From positions 558,001 to 622,000 of the forward strand of contig JACEHZ010000588.1 in the NCBI GenBank assembly GCA_017893485.1: DNA of 64,000 nt. Reading direction: 5' to 3'. Under the pieces are notes generated by a model, which worked only from the letters and a program-made list of their open reading frames with translations, did no database searches and had not been told where the DNA came from. The position numbers were made by a program, and so were the translations under genes. This DNA is from Hemerocallis citrina (taxonomy: Eukaryota; Streptophyta; Magnoliopsida; Asparagales; Asphodelaceae). Positions 24,175 through 35,000 of the stretch are shown piece by piece (within the stretch, counting starts at the first letter, position 1; each line of letters opens with the position of its first letter).

Positions 24175-24528
24175 GATTTATTTTGGTTAATGGAATAAAA
24201 GCAAAAGTTTTATTTGATACTGGTTCTTCGCATACATTTGTTTCGTCCAATTTTGTAAAAGTCGTAGGTGTGGAACCTAAGTTGTTTCCAGACAGTTTCT
24301 TGTCGGTGGCAATGAGAAGAATTGATTGCTGATCGATATTACGAGGGCTGTGATATCGAGATTGGTGGGAGATTATTTGGCATTGATCTCATTGAGCTGT
24401 AAGTTTTGGGTGTGGATGTGATTGTGGGCATTGATTGGATGGAAATATATGATGCCACAATTGAATGTAAGAAGAAAGAGGTGTTAGTGAAGGCACCAGG
24501 TGGTCCCGCAGTGACTTTTTAGGGGAAC
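24175..24528 (+). pseudogene. Ty3 protease (element 2)
   Basis: Active site LFDTGSSHTFVSSNFV (24205-24260) is intact. A frameshift follows near 24330. 'VDVIVGIDWME' (about 24412-24443) is the second half of the fold. The stop at about 24520 replaces a codon before 'NMKDPKVAAVV'. Would cleave Gag-Pol. Confidence 0.85.
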
Positions 24529-26045
24529 ATGAAGGACCCAAAAGTGGCTGCAGTGGTATCTAAGTTGATGATTCCAGATGAAGTCAGAGGCATTCCAGTT
24601 ATCAGAGATTTTCTTACAATGTTCTTGGAAGATTTGCCGGAATTGCCGTCGCAGCGAGATGTGGAGTTTTGTATTAATGTTCAGTCGGGGAGTGCTCCAA
24701 TTTCTAAGGCTCCGTACAGATGGCACCTGTAGAGCAGGATGAAGTTAAGAAGCAGATTGAGAAATTGCTGAGTAAGGGTTTTATCAGGCCAAGTTCTTCA
24801 CCGTGGGGTGCACCAGTGTTGTTGGTGAAGAAGAATGATGGGTCAATAAGGATGTGCTTTGACTATTGGGAATTGAATAGGGTAACTATTCAGAACAAGT
24901 ATCTGCTTCCACGGATTGATGATCTGTTTGATTGACTTCGAGGAGCAACTATCTTTTCGAAGATTGATCTGAGATCAGGGTATCATCAGGTTCGAGTCAA
25001 GGAGGAAGATGCGAGCAAAACAACTTTCAGGACTCGTCATGGACTCTATGAGTTTTTGGTAATGCCATTCGGAGTGACAAATGCGCCGGTAGTATTCATG
25101 GATATGATGAATCGGATCTTGCAACCATTTATTGATTCCTTCATGGTGGTTTTCATTGATATTTTGCTATATTCGAAGTTAGAAGAAGAGCACTCTGTGC
25201 ACTTGACAGAGGCATTGAAGAAGTTAAAGGAGCATAACTTGTATGCCAAACGGTCGAAGTGTGAGTTTTGGAAGTTTGAGGTAGCTTTTCTTGGTCATAT
25301 CCTTTCTAAGGAGGGAGTGGCCATTGAACCTCAGAAGGTTGAAGCAGTGAAGGATTAGCCCATGCTAACGACAGTGAAGGAAGTCAGGAGTTTCTTGGGT
25401 TTGGCTGGGAACTACGAGAGATTCATTCAGGGCTATGGACAGATTGCAGTTCCTTTGGCAGGGTTAACTCGGAAGAATATGGCATTCACATGGACTGATA
25501 AGTGTGAGGCGAGTTTCCTTGGGCTAAAGGAGAGATTGACGACTGCGCCTATCTTTACTTTACCACAAGTTGGGAAGGATTATGATATCTAAAGTGATGC
25601 ATCTCTCAGAGGTTTGGGGTGTGTCTTGATATAGGAAGTCAAGTTTATTGCCTATGGTTCGAGGCAGTTGCGTCCGTAAGAGAAGAATTATCCGACGCAT
25701 GATTTTGACTTAGTAGCTATTATCTTTGCCTTGAAGTAGTGGAGGAATTATGTACATGATGAGAAGGTCAATATGTATACCGACCACAAGATCCTGAAGT
25801 ACATTTATCAGCAGAAGGATCTAAATCTTCGGCAGAGAAAGTGGTTGGAAGTATTGGAAGACATTCGTCCTGAGATCAAGTATCATCCAGGCAAGGCAAA
25901 TATGGTGGCCGATGGGCATAGTCGGAAGAGCAGTTTGTCGAATTTGATCACTACTCAGAGTGAGTTGGTAGCAGAGATTGATCAGGCAGGTATCGAGGTG
26001 GTACTGCAGGGTTTAGGGGCATCTTTGGCTCAGTTGAGGCTGTAG
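24529..26045 (+). pseudogene. Ty3 reverse transcriptase and RNase H (element 2)
   Basis: Pieces in order: 'DLPELPSQRDVEF' and 'PISKAPYR', a one-base shift at 24718, '[15 protein letters not shown]', '[13 protein letters not shown]', '[13 protein letters not shown]', then the active-site box reading FIDILLYS. The family consensus is FIDDIL-YS, so one catalytic Asp codon is missing. Next are 'FLGLAGNYERFI' and RNase H with 'SDASLRG', 'YTDHKILKYI' and 'YHPGKANMVADGHSRK'. At least six stops. The RT would be dead even without the stops. Confidence 0.88.
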
Positions 26046-26950
26046 CCTTCTTTGAGGGAGTAGATTATGGAATGTCATAAATTAAATGTAGAGATTTAGA
26101 AGATGTTGTAGCAGGTTTTCGATGTCAAGTTGTCAGAGTTCCGTATCCAAGATGGAGTCCTATGGATGGGTGAAAGATTGTGTGTTCTGGAGAATACAGA
26201 TTTAAGGGAGAGTATTTTGCAAGAAGCACACAATACTTTGTTGTCATTACATCCTAGAGGCACAAAGATGTACAAGGACATCAAATAGCACTTTTTGTGG
26301 TCTAGTATGAAGAGGGATGTGGCAGATTTTGTGGCGAGGTGTCTGACTTGTCAACAGATCAAAGCATAAAATCGAAAACCTGGAGGTTTGTTGCAGTCAT
26401 TGCCCATTCTAGAATGGAAGTGGGAAAATATCAGCATGGATTTCATCACAGGTTTTCCAAGCAGTGCGAAAGGCAATGACTCAATTTGGGTTATTGTAGA
26501 CCGTTTGACCAAGTCAGCTCACTTTCTGTCTATGAAGATTACTTGGTCATTGGAGAAATTGACAGAACTATACATTGATGAGATTGTGAGGCTTCATGGA
26601 GTTCCTGTGACGATTATTTCCGATAAGGATTCGAGATTTACTTTGAGGTTTTGGAAGAGTTTGCAAGCAGCTTTGGGTACCAGGACCGATTTCAGTACTG
26701 CTTTTCATCCATAGAATGTGGTCATACTGAAAGGGTGAATCAGGTATTGGATGATATGCTGAGGGCTTTTGTTGTGGATTTCGGTGGTAGCTAGGAGAGG
26801 TACTTGGTATTGGTTGAGTTTGCTTATAACAACAGTTACCATGCGAGTATCGAGATAGCTCCGTATGATGCTATATACGGGAGGAAGTGTAGGACACTTG
26901 TTTGTTGGTATGAGGTTGGCGAGAGGCATATGTTTGGGCCCGAGAATGTG
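26046..26950 (+). pseudogene. Ty3 integrase (element 2)
   Basis: Zinc-binding part with 'CLTCQQIKA' (about 26340-26367); core with '[20 protein letters not shown]', '[15 protein letters not shown]' and, after a shift near 26712, 'ERVNQVLDDMLRAF' and 'YGRKCRTLVCWYEVGER'. Stops replace Gln and Trp at conserved places. Confidence 0.87.
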
Positions 26951-27475
26951 CAATAAATATTGGAGAAGATTGAGTTGATTCGTAAGAGGTTGGTCGAGCC
27001 TCAGAGTCGGCAGAAGAGTTATGCAAACACTCGGAGAAGGGACTTGGAGTTTGAGGTTGGGGATGCAGTTTTCCTCAAGGTATCTCCAACCAAAGGAGTG
27101 ATAAGGTTTGGAAAGGGAGGCAAGTTGGCGCCAAGGGATATTGGGCCATACAGGATTTTGGGGCGGATTGGTAAAACAGCATATAGGTTGGAGCTTCTGG
27201 AGGAGTTGGCATAGGTACATGATGTGTTCGATGTGTCATTATTAAGGAAGTATGTGCCGGATCAGAGTCATCAGTTGGTGGAAGTGCCTGAAGGTCTACA
27301 GGTGAACTTAAGTTACAAGGAGCAGCCTGTAGAGATTGTTGATCATAAGGAGAAAGTGTTGAGGAATAAGGTGATACCTATGGTCAAGGTGTTGTAGAGG
27401 AACCAACAGTTCGAGGAGGCTACTTAGGAGCCGGAGAATCGCATGTAGAAGGATTTTCCTGAGCTTTTTATATGA
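26951..27475 (+). pseudogene. Ty3 integrase C-terminus with chromodomain (element 2)
   Basis: 'FEVGDAVFLKVSPTKGV', 'GKLAPRDIGPYRILGRIG', 'VHDVFDVSLLRKYVPD' and a chromodomain tail 'KEKVLRNKVIPMVKVL' continuing past three stops to 'DFPELF'. Two of these stops are where the family has Trp and one where it has Gln. Confirms Tekay lineage. Confidence 0.87.
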
Positions 27476-27646
27476 TTGTATTCTTTTGTATGATTGTACT
27501 TTTTGAGCGAGTTGTATTTTTTTTTGTTGGATTACATTCTCTTGTGTAATTGTATTTCTTAAACTATATTTCCATTTATGAGATCTCATTTCCTTTTGCT
27601 TATATTGTTTGGTCCCTATTAGTATTAGTTCTGAGGATAGAACTAT

Positions 27647-27665
27647 TATTCTAAGGAGGGAGTGA
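27647..27665 (+). promoter_or_regulatory. Polypurine tract of Ty3 element 2
   Basis: 'aaggagggagtga' immediately before the 3' LTR; start of plus-strand DNA synthesis in the family. Confidence 0.75.
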
Positions 27666-30600
27666 TGTAATACCTCAGATTTTTAAATAATGTTTTCAAG
27701 ATTAATAAGTGAATTAAAATAATTTTTGGTGATTTAATAAATATTTTTCTGAAATTAATCTGTTTACACGTGCAAATATTTTCTTGGGAAGTTTAAAGTT
27801 GGAAATTATTTTGGAGAAACCCATTATTTATTATTATATATTATTTGTGAATTTTCTGGATTTTTCTGATAATTATTTGACATATTTGCAAATATTACGA
27901 AAAGAGTGATTTTTGTGCAAAATTACCACTTGGAGTGAAAACCCCAGATTTTGGGATTTTTGGGTTGAGCATGATGCCTAGTCAACTCAAAGGTAAAAAG
28001 CTTACTTTTTTTCAATAGATTTGTTTTATTTTGCTAGTTTTGATAAAGAATGTTTTTTTTGCGAAATTGCCACTTAGATGGCAAAAAGTACAATTTCGTT
28101 TTTCTGAGTTTACAATAATGCCGGCCAGATATGCAGTGTTGGTTTTGTTTTTAAATACAAATTGAATTGGTTTTATTTAATTTCCAAGTATAAGGATTTA
28201 TATATGTAAAGATTATTTAAAAGAGGTATTTTGCAAATCTATTCAAAAACCCTAGATATCCTGCTTTCCGGCCTATTAAATGTGAGGTGCAGCCGTCTCT
28301 TTGCTGCAAAACACAAAGGATTTTCCTTATTATTATTTTCTTGGAGTTTTAAAATGAGGATCGTGGTTTTCTTTCTAATCGAAGGATTTTCTTAATTTCT
28401 TCATTATCTTCGGTTGATTCTTCAATAAGGTGAGTGACATATGTTTGGTTTATTTTGTTCCAAGCATGTTGTATGTGATGATTTATTGATTAGAAAGTAT
28501 GTTAGGGATTGTATGTTGATATAATGAAAACTGATGGGTAGATGAACAAAAAAAATTTGAATCTTTTCATGAAACCTACGCTTTGATGATTAAAACTTCA
28601 TATAAGATGAATTTAGATTGTTAAAGAACTCAATAGGTATCATGAGTAGGTTTTTTTCTTTCATATACTTTCTGTTTTGATTTCATTATAATGAGTTACA
28701 TAATGATATTGTACAAAAGTGAACAAAAGTGGATTCATACTGTGTATATACTGCATATGTTCTGTTTGGGGGTTTCGTTGAGTAGAAACTTGATGAATGA
28801 TCGTTATAATTACTTATATTCATGAATAAAATATTTTGAGTGATTGTATATGAGTTAAATGGATCATAAGAAGGGTTATTGAATTAAAAAGATCAAGTTT
28901 TGAAGTTGGGTTTGGATAATCAGATTTCGGGTATGATGGAGTTTGGCCGAAAATTTGATTTTTGGGAATTTGTGAAGTATCGATGGATTTCTGAGTTGTT
29001 TGATACTGAGTTGAATTGAGAACATTATATTTCATACATACCATGAATTCTTGATGTTTACTGATACAAATATGCACACATACACTTATATACATATATA
29101 TGCATATGAACACCATTTCACTATTTTGGAGATATTGTGTATTTTGTGAAGTTTTGATTTGAATCTTGATTATTTTTATACTGAGATTGTTTGAACATTT
29201 TAATGACTTTAACTAATGAAATTTCGAGGTTTTAACAGATGCAATTATACTCAGATGCACACCTACATCTATATATGCACTGTTTTGAAGATTTTAACCA
29301 AATTTGCTCTTGTATGATCGTAATGCGATTTTGATGTATTTTATAAACTCATATATATTGTAAAAGTCATATTTTAGCATCTCATGAAATTGGTTTTTCA
29401 ACTTTAAGATTTTACAAAGAACTATGCATGTATCTGTAAAACATGCACGAAATTTCAAAACTGTAGTCTGTTTGAATTTAAAGTCGACCGCTTCGCTTTT
29501 GAACTGAAGACGGCAGTCGACTGTTAGTTCTTGAGTTTTGGGTTTTCGCAGGACAGTCGACTGGCTATTTTCGACAGTCAACTGTCATTGTTCTAGCTGA
29601 TGGGTTTCCTGAGTTTTGTGCGTTTTCTTTAAACGATTGATTTTTCAATATTATGAATTATTAATCTACTGTTTTAAATGACATTTTGCTACAGATTACA
29701 TTATTTTATAAAAAGTTAAATTTTGTTTATAATAAAATTTAAATTACATTACTATGACTTTATAAAGGGAGAAATATGTGAAAGTGATGTTTTGTGATAT
29801 TCTACGACTTAAAAATATGATTTTCAGTTATTTAATGTATTTAGTATTTTATTCAAATTCTGGAATTTTATGAATACATTATATAAATTAGATTTGATAA
29901 TTTTTAAGAAGTTTTCTTAAATGTAAAAAATATTGATAATGAGATTATGAGTTTTGTTGAGAGTTTTGGTATTGATGGTTGAGTTATGAGTCTTTAGAGA
30001 TTGAGTGGGGTCCTAACTACCGGCGGTTGAGATTTTGTTTATTGTTCAGTGGAGTTAAGCCCAGTAGGGTACACCAACTCTAAGAGATTCGCAATCTATT
30101 AAATAATTAATTAACTTAACAAGATAACGACAGATACTAGATAGTGATATGATGAAATGAGAGCAAACGTGAGTCATGAACTCCAGGATGATCCAAGAAG
30201 TGAGATATTCCTCAGTATTCCGAGACGATGGACGTAAGGGCCACATAGTGATCCGCAGAGTGGGATTGATCTCCAGTATTCTGAGGACGAGAGCGACGCT
30301 CTTGTGATGTTTGTGCAATGAGGGTTCTAGGATGACCTGCGGAGTGAGGCAATCTCCAGTTTTTCGGGACGATGGACGTAAGGGCCACAGAATGATCTGC
30401 AGAGTAGGATTGACCTCCAGTATGCCAAGGACGAGAACCGATACTTGCAGAATGTCTAAATCTCGTAGTATTCATCGTAGTAGGATTAGTTGCATAACGG
30501 GGGATTAAACCCTATCAAGTGGATAACGATAAGGGCTTGCACCGGACCTATATAGAGTGGGATGCATAGAATCCGAAAAGTATAGAGAGTCAGCATATAG

Positions 30601-31121
30601 CATTGATATTTTCTTGACTATGTTTTATGCATATTGTTTTCTGTTTTCCTACACTTAACACTTAGTCTAGTTTCACTTGATGTTTCATGTTTAATTTATT
30701 GTTATTTCTTATTCCATTCATTACTACTGTTGATACATGTTGTTTATTACTCTATACCTTTTGTTTTATTTATGTTGCACTTCTTTTATGTCACTCACAC
30801 CATTATGGCTGATCCCTGTAGTTTTAAGGGTTAGGATTATCTCTAGCCTCATGTTTTACAGGTAAGTACTGTTAGCTTGGAATTGGATGCATGTGGTAGA
30901 ATGATAATGTGGCTTATGTAAATTTTAAAAGAATGTATTATAAAAGAAAAAGAAACTGTAATTCAAGGTTTGTTTTCCGCTGTGCTTTGTAATGAATTGA
31001 TATAATAAAAGTTAAAAAATTTACCTGTGTTTTGGCTATATTTACTATTACAATTGAGGTTGATACTGGAAATTGTGCAACGTATTTCTGAGATATTATA
31101 TTGAAAATTCGGGGCGCTACA
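27666..31121 (+). repeat. 3' LTR of Ty3 element 2
   Basis: 3456 bp, colinear with 19351-22798 over its whole length with scattered substitutions and small indels visible by eye (for example acaccag versus acctcag at the start). The divergence means the insertion is not recent. Confidence 0.92.
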
Positions 31122-31715
31122 AGCTTCTTTGATGAGAGAGTTTGCAATAATAGATGTAGTTGAGAGTGTTGAATCAACACGAGTTCGATACGATCAAAAT
31201 TGTTTACTTTTTTGTTGTTTGCTTCTTTGTTGAATGAATCTAATTGAATTGAGTAGTAGTAGTAGGGAGTGTAAGAGAGCAAGTTGTGGGAAAAAATGAT
31301 TGAAGTTAGGAGGTTTTATAGGCAAAACCCAAAAAAAAAACTTCCAAAAACTCCCCAAAAAAATAAAAAAATAAAAAAATAAAAAGTTAGCCAGTAGCAG
31401 CAGCATACAAGTAATGGTCGACCCGTGCGGGGTCAAACGTTCGACCAACGCGGGTCGAACATTTGATCCGTTCAAGTCAAATGACTCTCAACCCGTGGGC
31501 TCACGGTGGATTCGGGCTGGTTGAATTCTTTTTTGCTGTTTGGCGGACCGGGTTGAGTGGGTCAAATTTGAATTTTTCCAGACCTGGGTCAACCCGGTAA
31601 GAGTTTCGGGTTTGACCCGAACCCAACCTGAACTGGATGGGGTCAAGCCGGGTCAGTTTAAGTGGAGTGGCTCACGGATGGATCGCGGATCGATCCGACT
31701 CAGATGTCATCCCTA
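31122..31715 (-). other. hAT 5' end beyond the Ty3 insertion
   Basis: Begins with the 5 bp repeat agctt, then continuation of the hAT leader, a poly(A/T) block at about 31326-31390 and GC-rich subterminal repeats (31410-31690, 'gggtcgaac', 'gggtcaacccgg', 'gggtttgacccg') to the terminal TAGGGATGACATC (reversed). Confidence 0.8.
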
Positions 31716-31724
31716 CTCAACCCC
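31716..31724. repeat. hAT target-site duplication, right copy
   Basis: ctcaacccc, identical to 14098-14106. Confidence 0.85.
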
Positions 31725-32079
31725 ATGTATGTGTCAGCTTAAAAAGTGTAACGCATGCATTAATATAAGTTTGTGACATGAGCCTTAATATGAAAGTTCA
31801 GGTTAGACCTAGTGAAGGTGCATGGCAGCTTTCTGCACCCTACAATTGGAATAATTACATCATAATTTTGTACAACAAATAAAAATTCAAAAAAACCATA
31901 ACCAATTTAGTTGCTAACTATACATTTTTTCTTTTTTTTAATGAAGTGATTATGGGTCCATTTTCCTATATAAGAAGGGGAGAAGAGAAGAGGGGAAACA
32001 CACTCTCATACTTGCATGCATTTCCTATAGCAAACTAACTCTGAATTCGTACAAACACCCCGGCCTCTTAGTTTCCTCC
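31725..32079 (+). promoter_or_regulatory. Isocitrate lyase core promoter and 5' UTR
   Basis: TATATAAG at 31967-31974 predicts a start near 32000 and a leader of about 80 nt. Two RY-type CATGCA motifs (about 31753 and 32014) are the kind bound by seed B3 regulators, which fits a gene used in germinating seeds. All sequence further upstream has been displaced 17.6 kb by the hAT insertion. Confidence 0.6.
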
Positions 32080-35000
32080 ATGGCTTTCTCTTTCTCAGTG
32101 CCTTCAATGGTAATTACTTCACATTGTTCTTCTTCTTCGATTTCGACCTCACATTCTTATACGATATCGAGTCATTAATTTGAAATTAATTCATGTACTC
32201 AAATTTAGATCATGGAAGAAGAAGGTAGATTCGAAGCTGAAGTGGCGGAGGTGCAAGCATGGTGGAACACCGAGAGGTTCAGGCTAACCCGTCGCCCATA
32301 CTCTGCACGTGATGTCGTTTCTCTTCGCGGGTCTCTGCCTCAATCCTATGCCTCCAACCTTTTGGCGAAGAAGTTGTGGTCCACCCTGAAAACCCACCAG
32401 GTTAATGGAACCGCCTCGCGCACCTTTGGGGCACTTGACCCTGTCCAAGTCACAATGATGGCGAAGCACCTGGACTCGATTTATGTCTCGGGATGGCAGT
32501 GCTCGTCCACCCACACCTCCACCAATGAGCCCGGACCAGATCTTGCTGATTACCCCTATGACACTGTCCCTAACAAGGTATATAGTAGCTGAAATTAAGA
32601 TACCGTACGTAAAATATGAAATTAAGATGATAGAAAAATGGAGGGGGCCGGGTTTAGGAAAAGTTTCTTAGAAAAAATAAGTAAATAAATGCAACATAAC
32701 GCTAAGTATCATTAATAAGCAACTAATGAAAGAATATAAAAAAAACCTTGTATTATCCCAATAATCCCTAACATTATGGGGAATAAAAATACTACACCTT
32801 TCCCGAGGTTAAAAAAACAAGCAACAAAGAGCCTGTAAAACATTTATTCAAAAAAGTTAAATCTTCTAAATATTATAGATAACAGATTAGGTATTGTTGT
32901 TTGTAACATAACATATCGGTTTAAAATGTTTTTCTCCATAAACATGATATTTGGATAGCCGCCTGAAAGTTTTACATATTATAATTTTATCAAATGAAGG
33001 TTTTAAATTAAAGCATGTATTATGTATATGTTCAAATTAAGTACAAATTTTAGTCTATAACTGAAAATTATGTGAAGAGAAAATATGGGAGAAAAAGACA
33101 GATGATACAAGATAAAGGGCATTTTATATATATATATATATATATATATTTTTGATAAAAGGGATAAAGCCCGAAGGCTTCAGCCACATTTTATATTCTT
33201 TTGGTATCTATTTGTTCTTAAAGTTCCATTGGGGGGAACCATATGAAGTGAGCAAGTTTCTAAATTGGGGCTACATCAAAATTGGGATTGTTAGAGACGA
33301 TATTAGAAAAATTGGCCTTTTAATTAGTATTTTCGAGTTAGTCATCATATTTATATGACTGGCTGAACATTAAAATTACTAAATGATCAGCATGCGTACA
33401 ATACTCCACTTATTCCGTTTTCTTCATTAATCATTGAGTATGGCAAATTTAATTGAAAGCATATGCAATATATGTTTTAAGCCAAAAAATATTTAGATCT
33501 AGTAATATAAAAATGTCTTGGTAGTAAAATTTTGTTTGGTTATCCTTGTACAAAACCTGCTTGCTGTAGGTCGAGCACCTCTTTTTTGCGCAACAATACC
33601 ACGACCGCAAACAACGTGAGGCACGGATGTCAATGAGCCGAGAGGAGAGGGCTCGCACAGCCTATGTGGACTACCTCAAACCAATCATTGCTGATGGAGA
33701 CACAGGATTTGGTGGGGCCACTGCAACAGTGAAGCTATGCAAGCTGTTTGTCGAGAGGGGAGCGGCAGGAGTACACATTGAGGATCAATCATCAGTGACA
33801 AAGAAGTGCGGGCATATGGCCGGAAAAGTGCTAGTGGCAGTGACCGAACATATTAACCGGCTGGTGGCAGCAAGGCTGCAATTCGACATAATGGGGGTCG
33901 AGACCGTCCTGGTGGCACGAACCGATGCAGAAGCAGCAACTTTGATCCAATCCAATATTGACACCAGGGACCATCAGTTCATCCTAGGTAGGTGATATAT
34001 TGATATGCAGTATGCACATGTTTAAGAAATCCATATCTATTTCAGTAATTCTTTCGCTAAGAAATTAATAAGTAGCTCCCTATTTATGATTCCTAGTATT
34101 CTGAACCTTCCGGTGGTTCGGTATATATAATCCAACAATTAATCAGTACTTTGATGTTTATATTGTACGTTTGATGTTTATATTGTACGTTTGTTTATAT
34201 GAATTTTTTTTAATGCCATTTTTTAAAACTATTTGCACAAGAGGACAGTTGCTAAACTAATTGTGCTCGTGGACTCAACTACTAAACTCGCTGTTCCCAA
34301 CGGCGAGTTTAGTAGTTTCTTGCTTGCCGTTGGGACATGACGAGTTTGGTTCTAATTTTTTGATAAACTCGTTATTCCCAATGGCAAGTTCATTTAATTT
34401 TTTTTTTTAAATAGTTATTCCCAGATGTTATCTTTCTACAAATAGTCTGGAAAAAAGACATACATTAAAATAAAATTTGGTTTAATATCATTTTTGAGAT
34501 ATTATATTCTGATTATCAGAATTGGAAGAATGTTAGGCACTACCACAAGACCAGTATATAAAGGATATGACTGGATTTTGGGTACAGGGCTCTTGGCCTA
34601 CTCAACCCGGCCCAATGTACATCTCATGTGTTGCCACACACAATATTATATATACACAATAATATTTTATATATATTGAGAATATACATACATATCCAAC
34701 ATTGTCTTCCTCACTACCATGATAGATGACTGGATTATATACACTAGTATCATACACGTGCACACGTGCACGTGGAAAAAAGTGAAGGGATAATGAAAAG
34801 GGTAAAAAGAAAATAATTATCAAACTGATCCACTGTCGAAAATATTTACCAAACTGGTCCACTTTCGAAAATATTTACCAAAGTTAGTCCATAACCCAAC
34901 ACGTGCGTTGCACGGGTTGGGTTAAGGACTAAGGGGTTCTCCCATTATAGTAGTAGAGACTAGTAGTTTATACGTGCGATGTACGTCTTAATAAATATAG

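Larger units (their letters stand above)
19351..31121 (+). mobile_element. Complete, inactive Tekay-type Ty3 chromovirus (element 2)
   Basis: LTR pair 19351-22798 and 27666-31121, both TGTAATAC...GCGCTACA. Primer-binding site and polypurine tract are present, and the internal order is Gag, PR, RT, RNase H, INT, chromodomain. The flanks 'tgctt' and 'agctt' are a 5 bp target repeat with one mismatch. It sits in the 5' leader of the hAT element. At 11.8 kb, more than half is LTR. The coding region has about twenty stops, so it cannot move by itself. Confidence 0.92.
14107..31715 (-). mobile_element. hAT transposon carrying two nested retroelements
   Basis: Ends TAAGGCTGGCAAT and, reversed, TAGGGATGACATC (9 of 13 match) flanked by the ctcaacccc repeat. 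Both ends have the GC-rich 'gggccgggttggg / gggtcaacccgg' subterminal repeats typical of the superfamily (14115-14285 and 31495-31690). A broken hAT transposase lies on the minus strand between them. Removing the Copia-type insertion (14570-16880) and the Ty3 insertion (19351-31121) with their target repeats leaves about 3.5 kb, the normal size of an autonomous hAT element. Confidence 0.88.

Noticed and set aside
32284..32514. Antisense ORF across isocitrate lyase exon 2
   Set aside because: Shadow of the real coding exon on the other strand.
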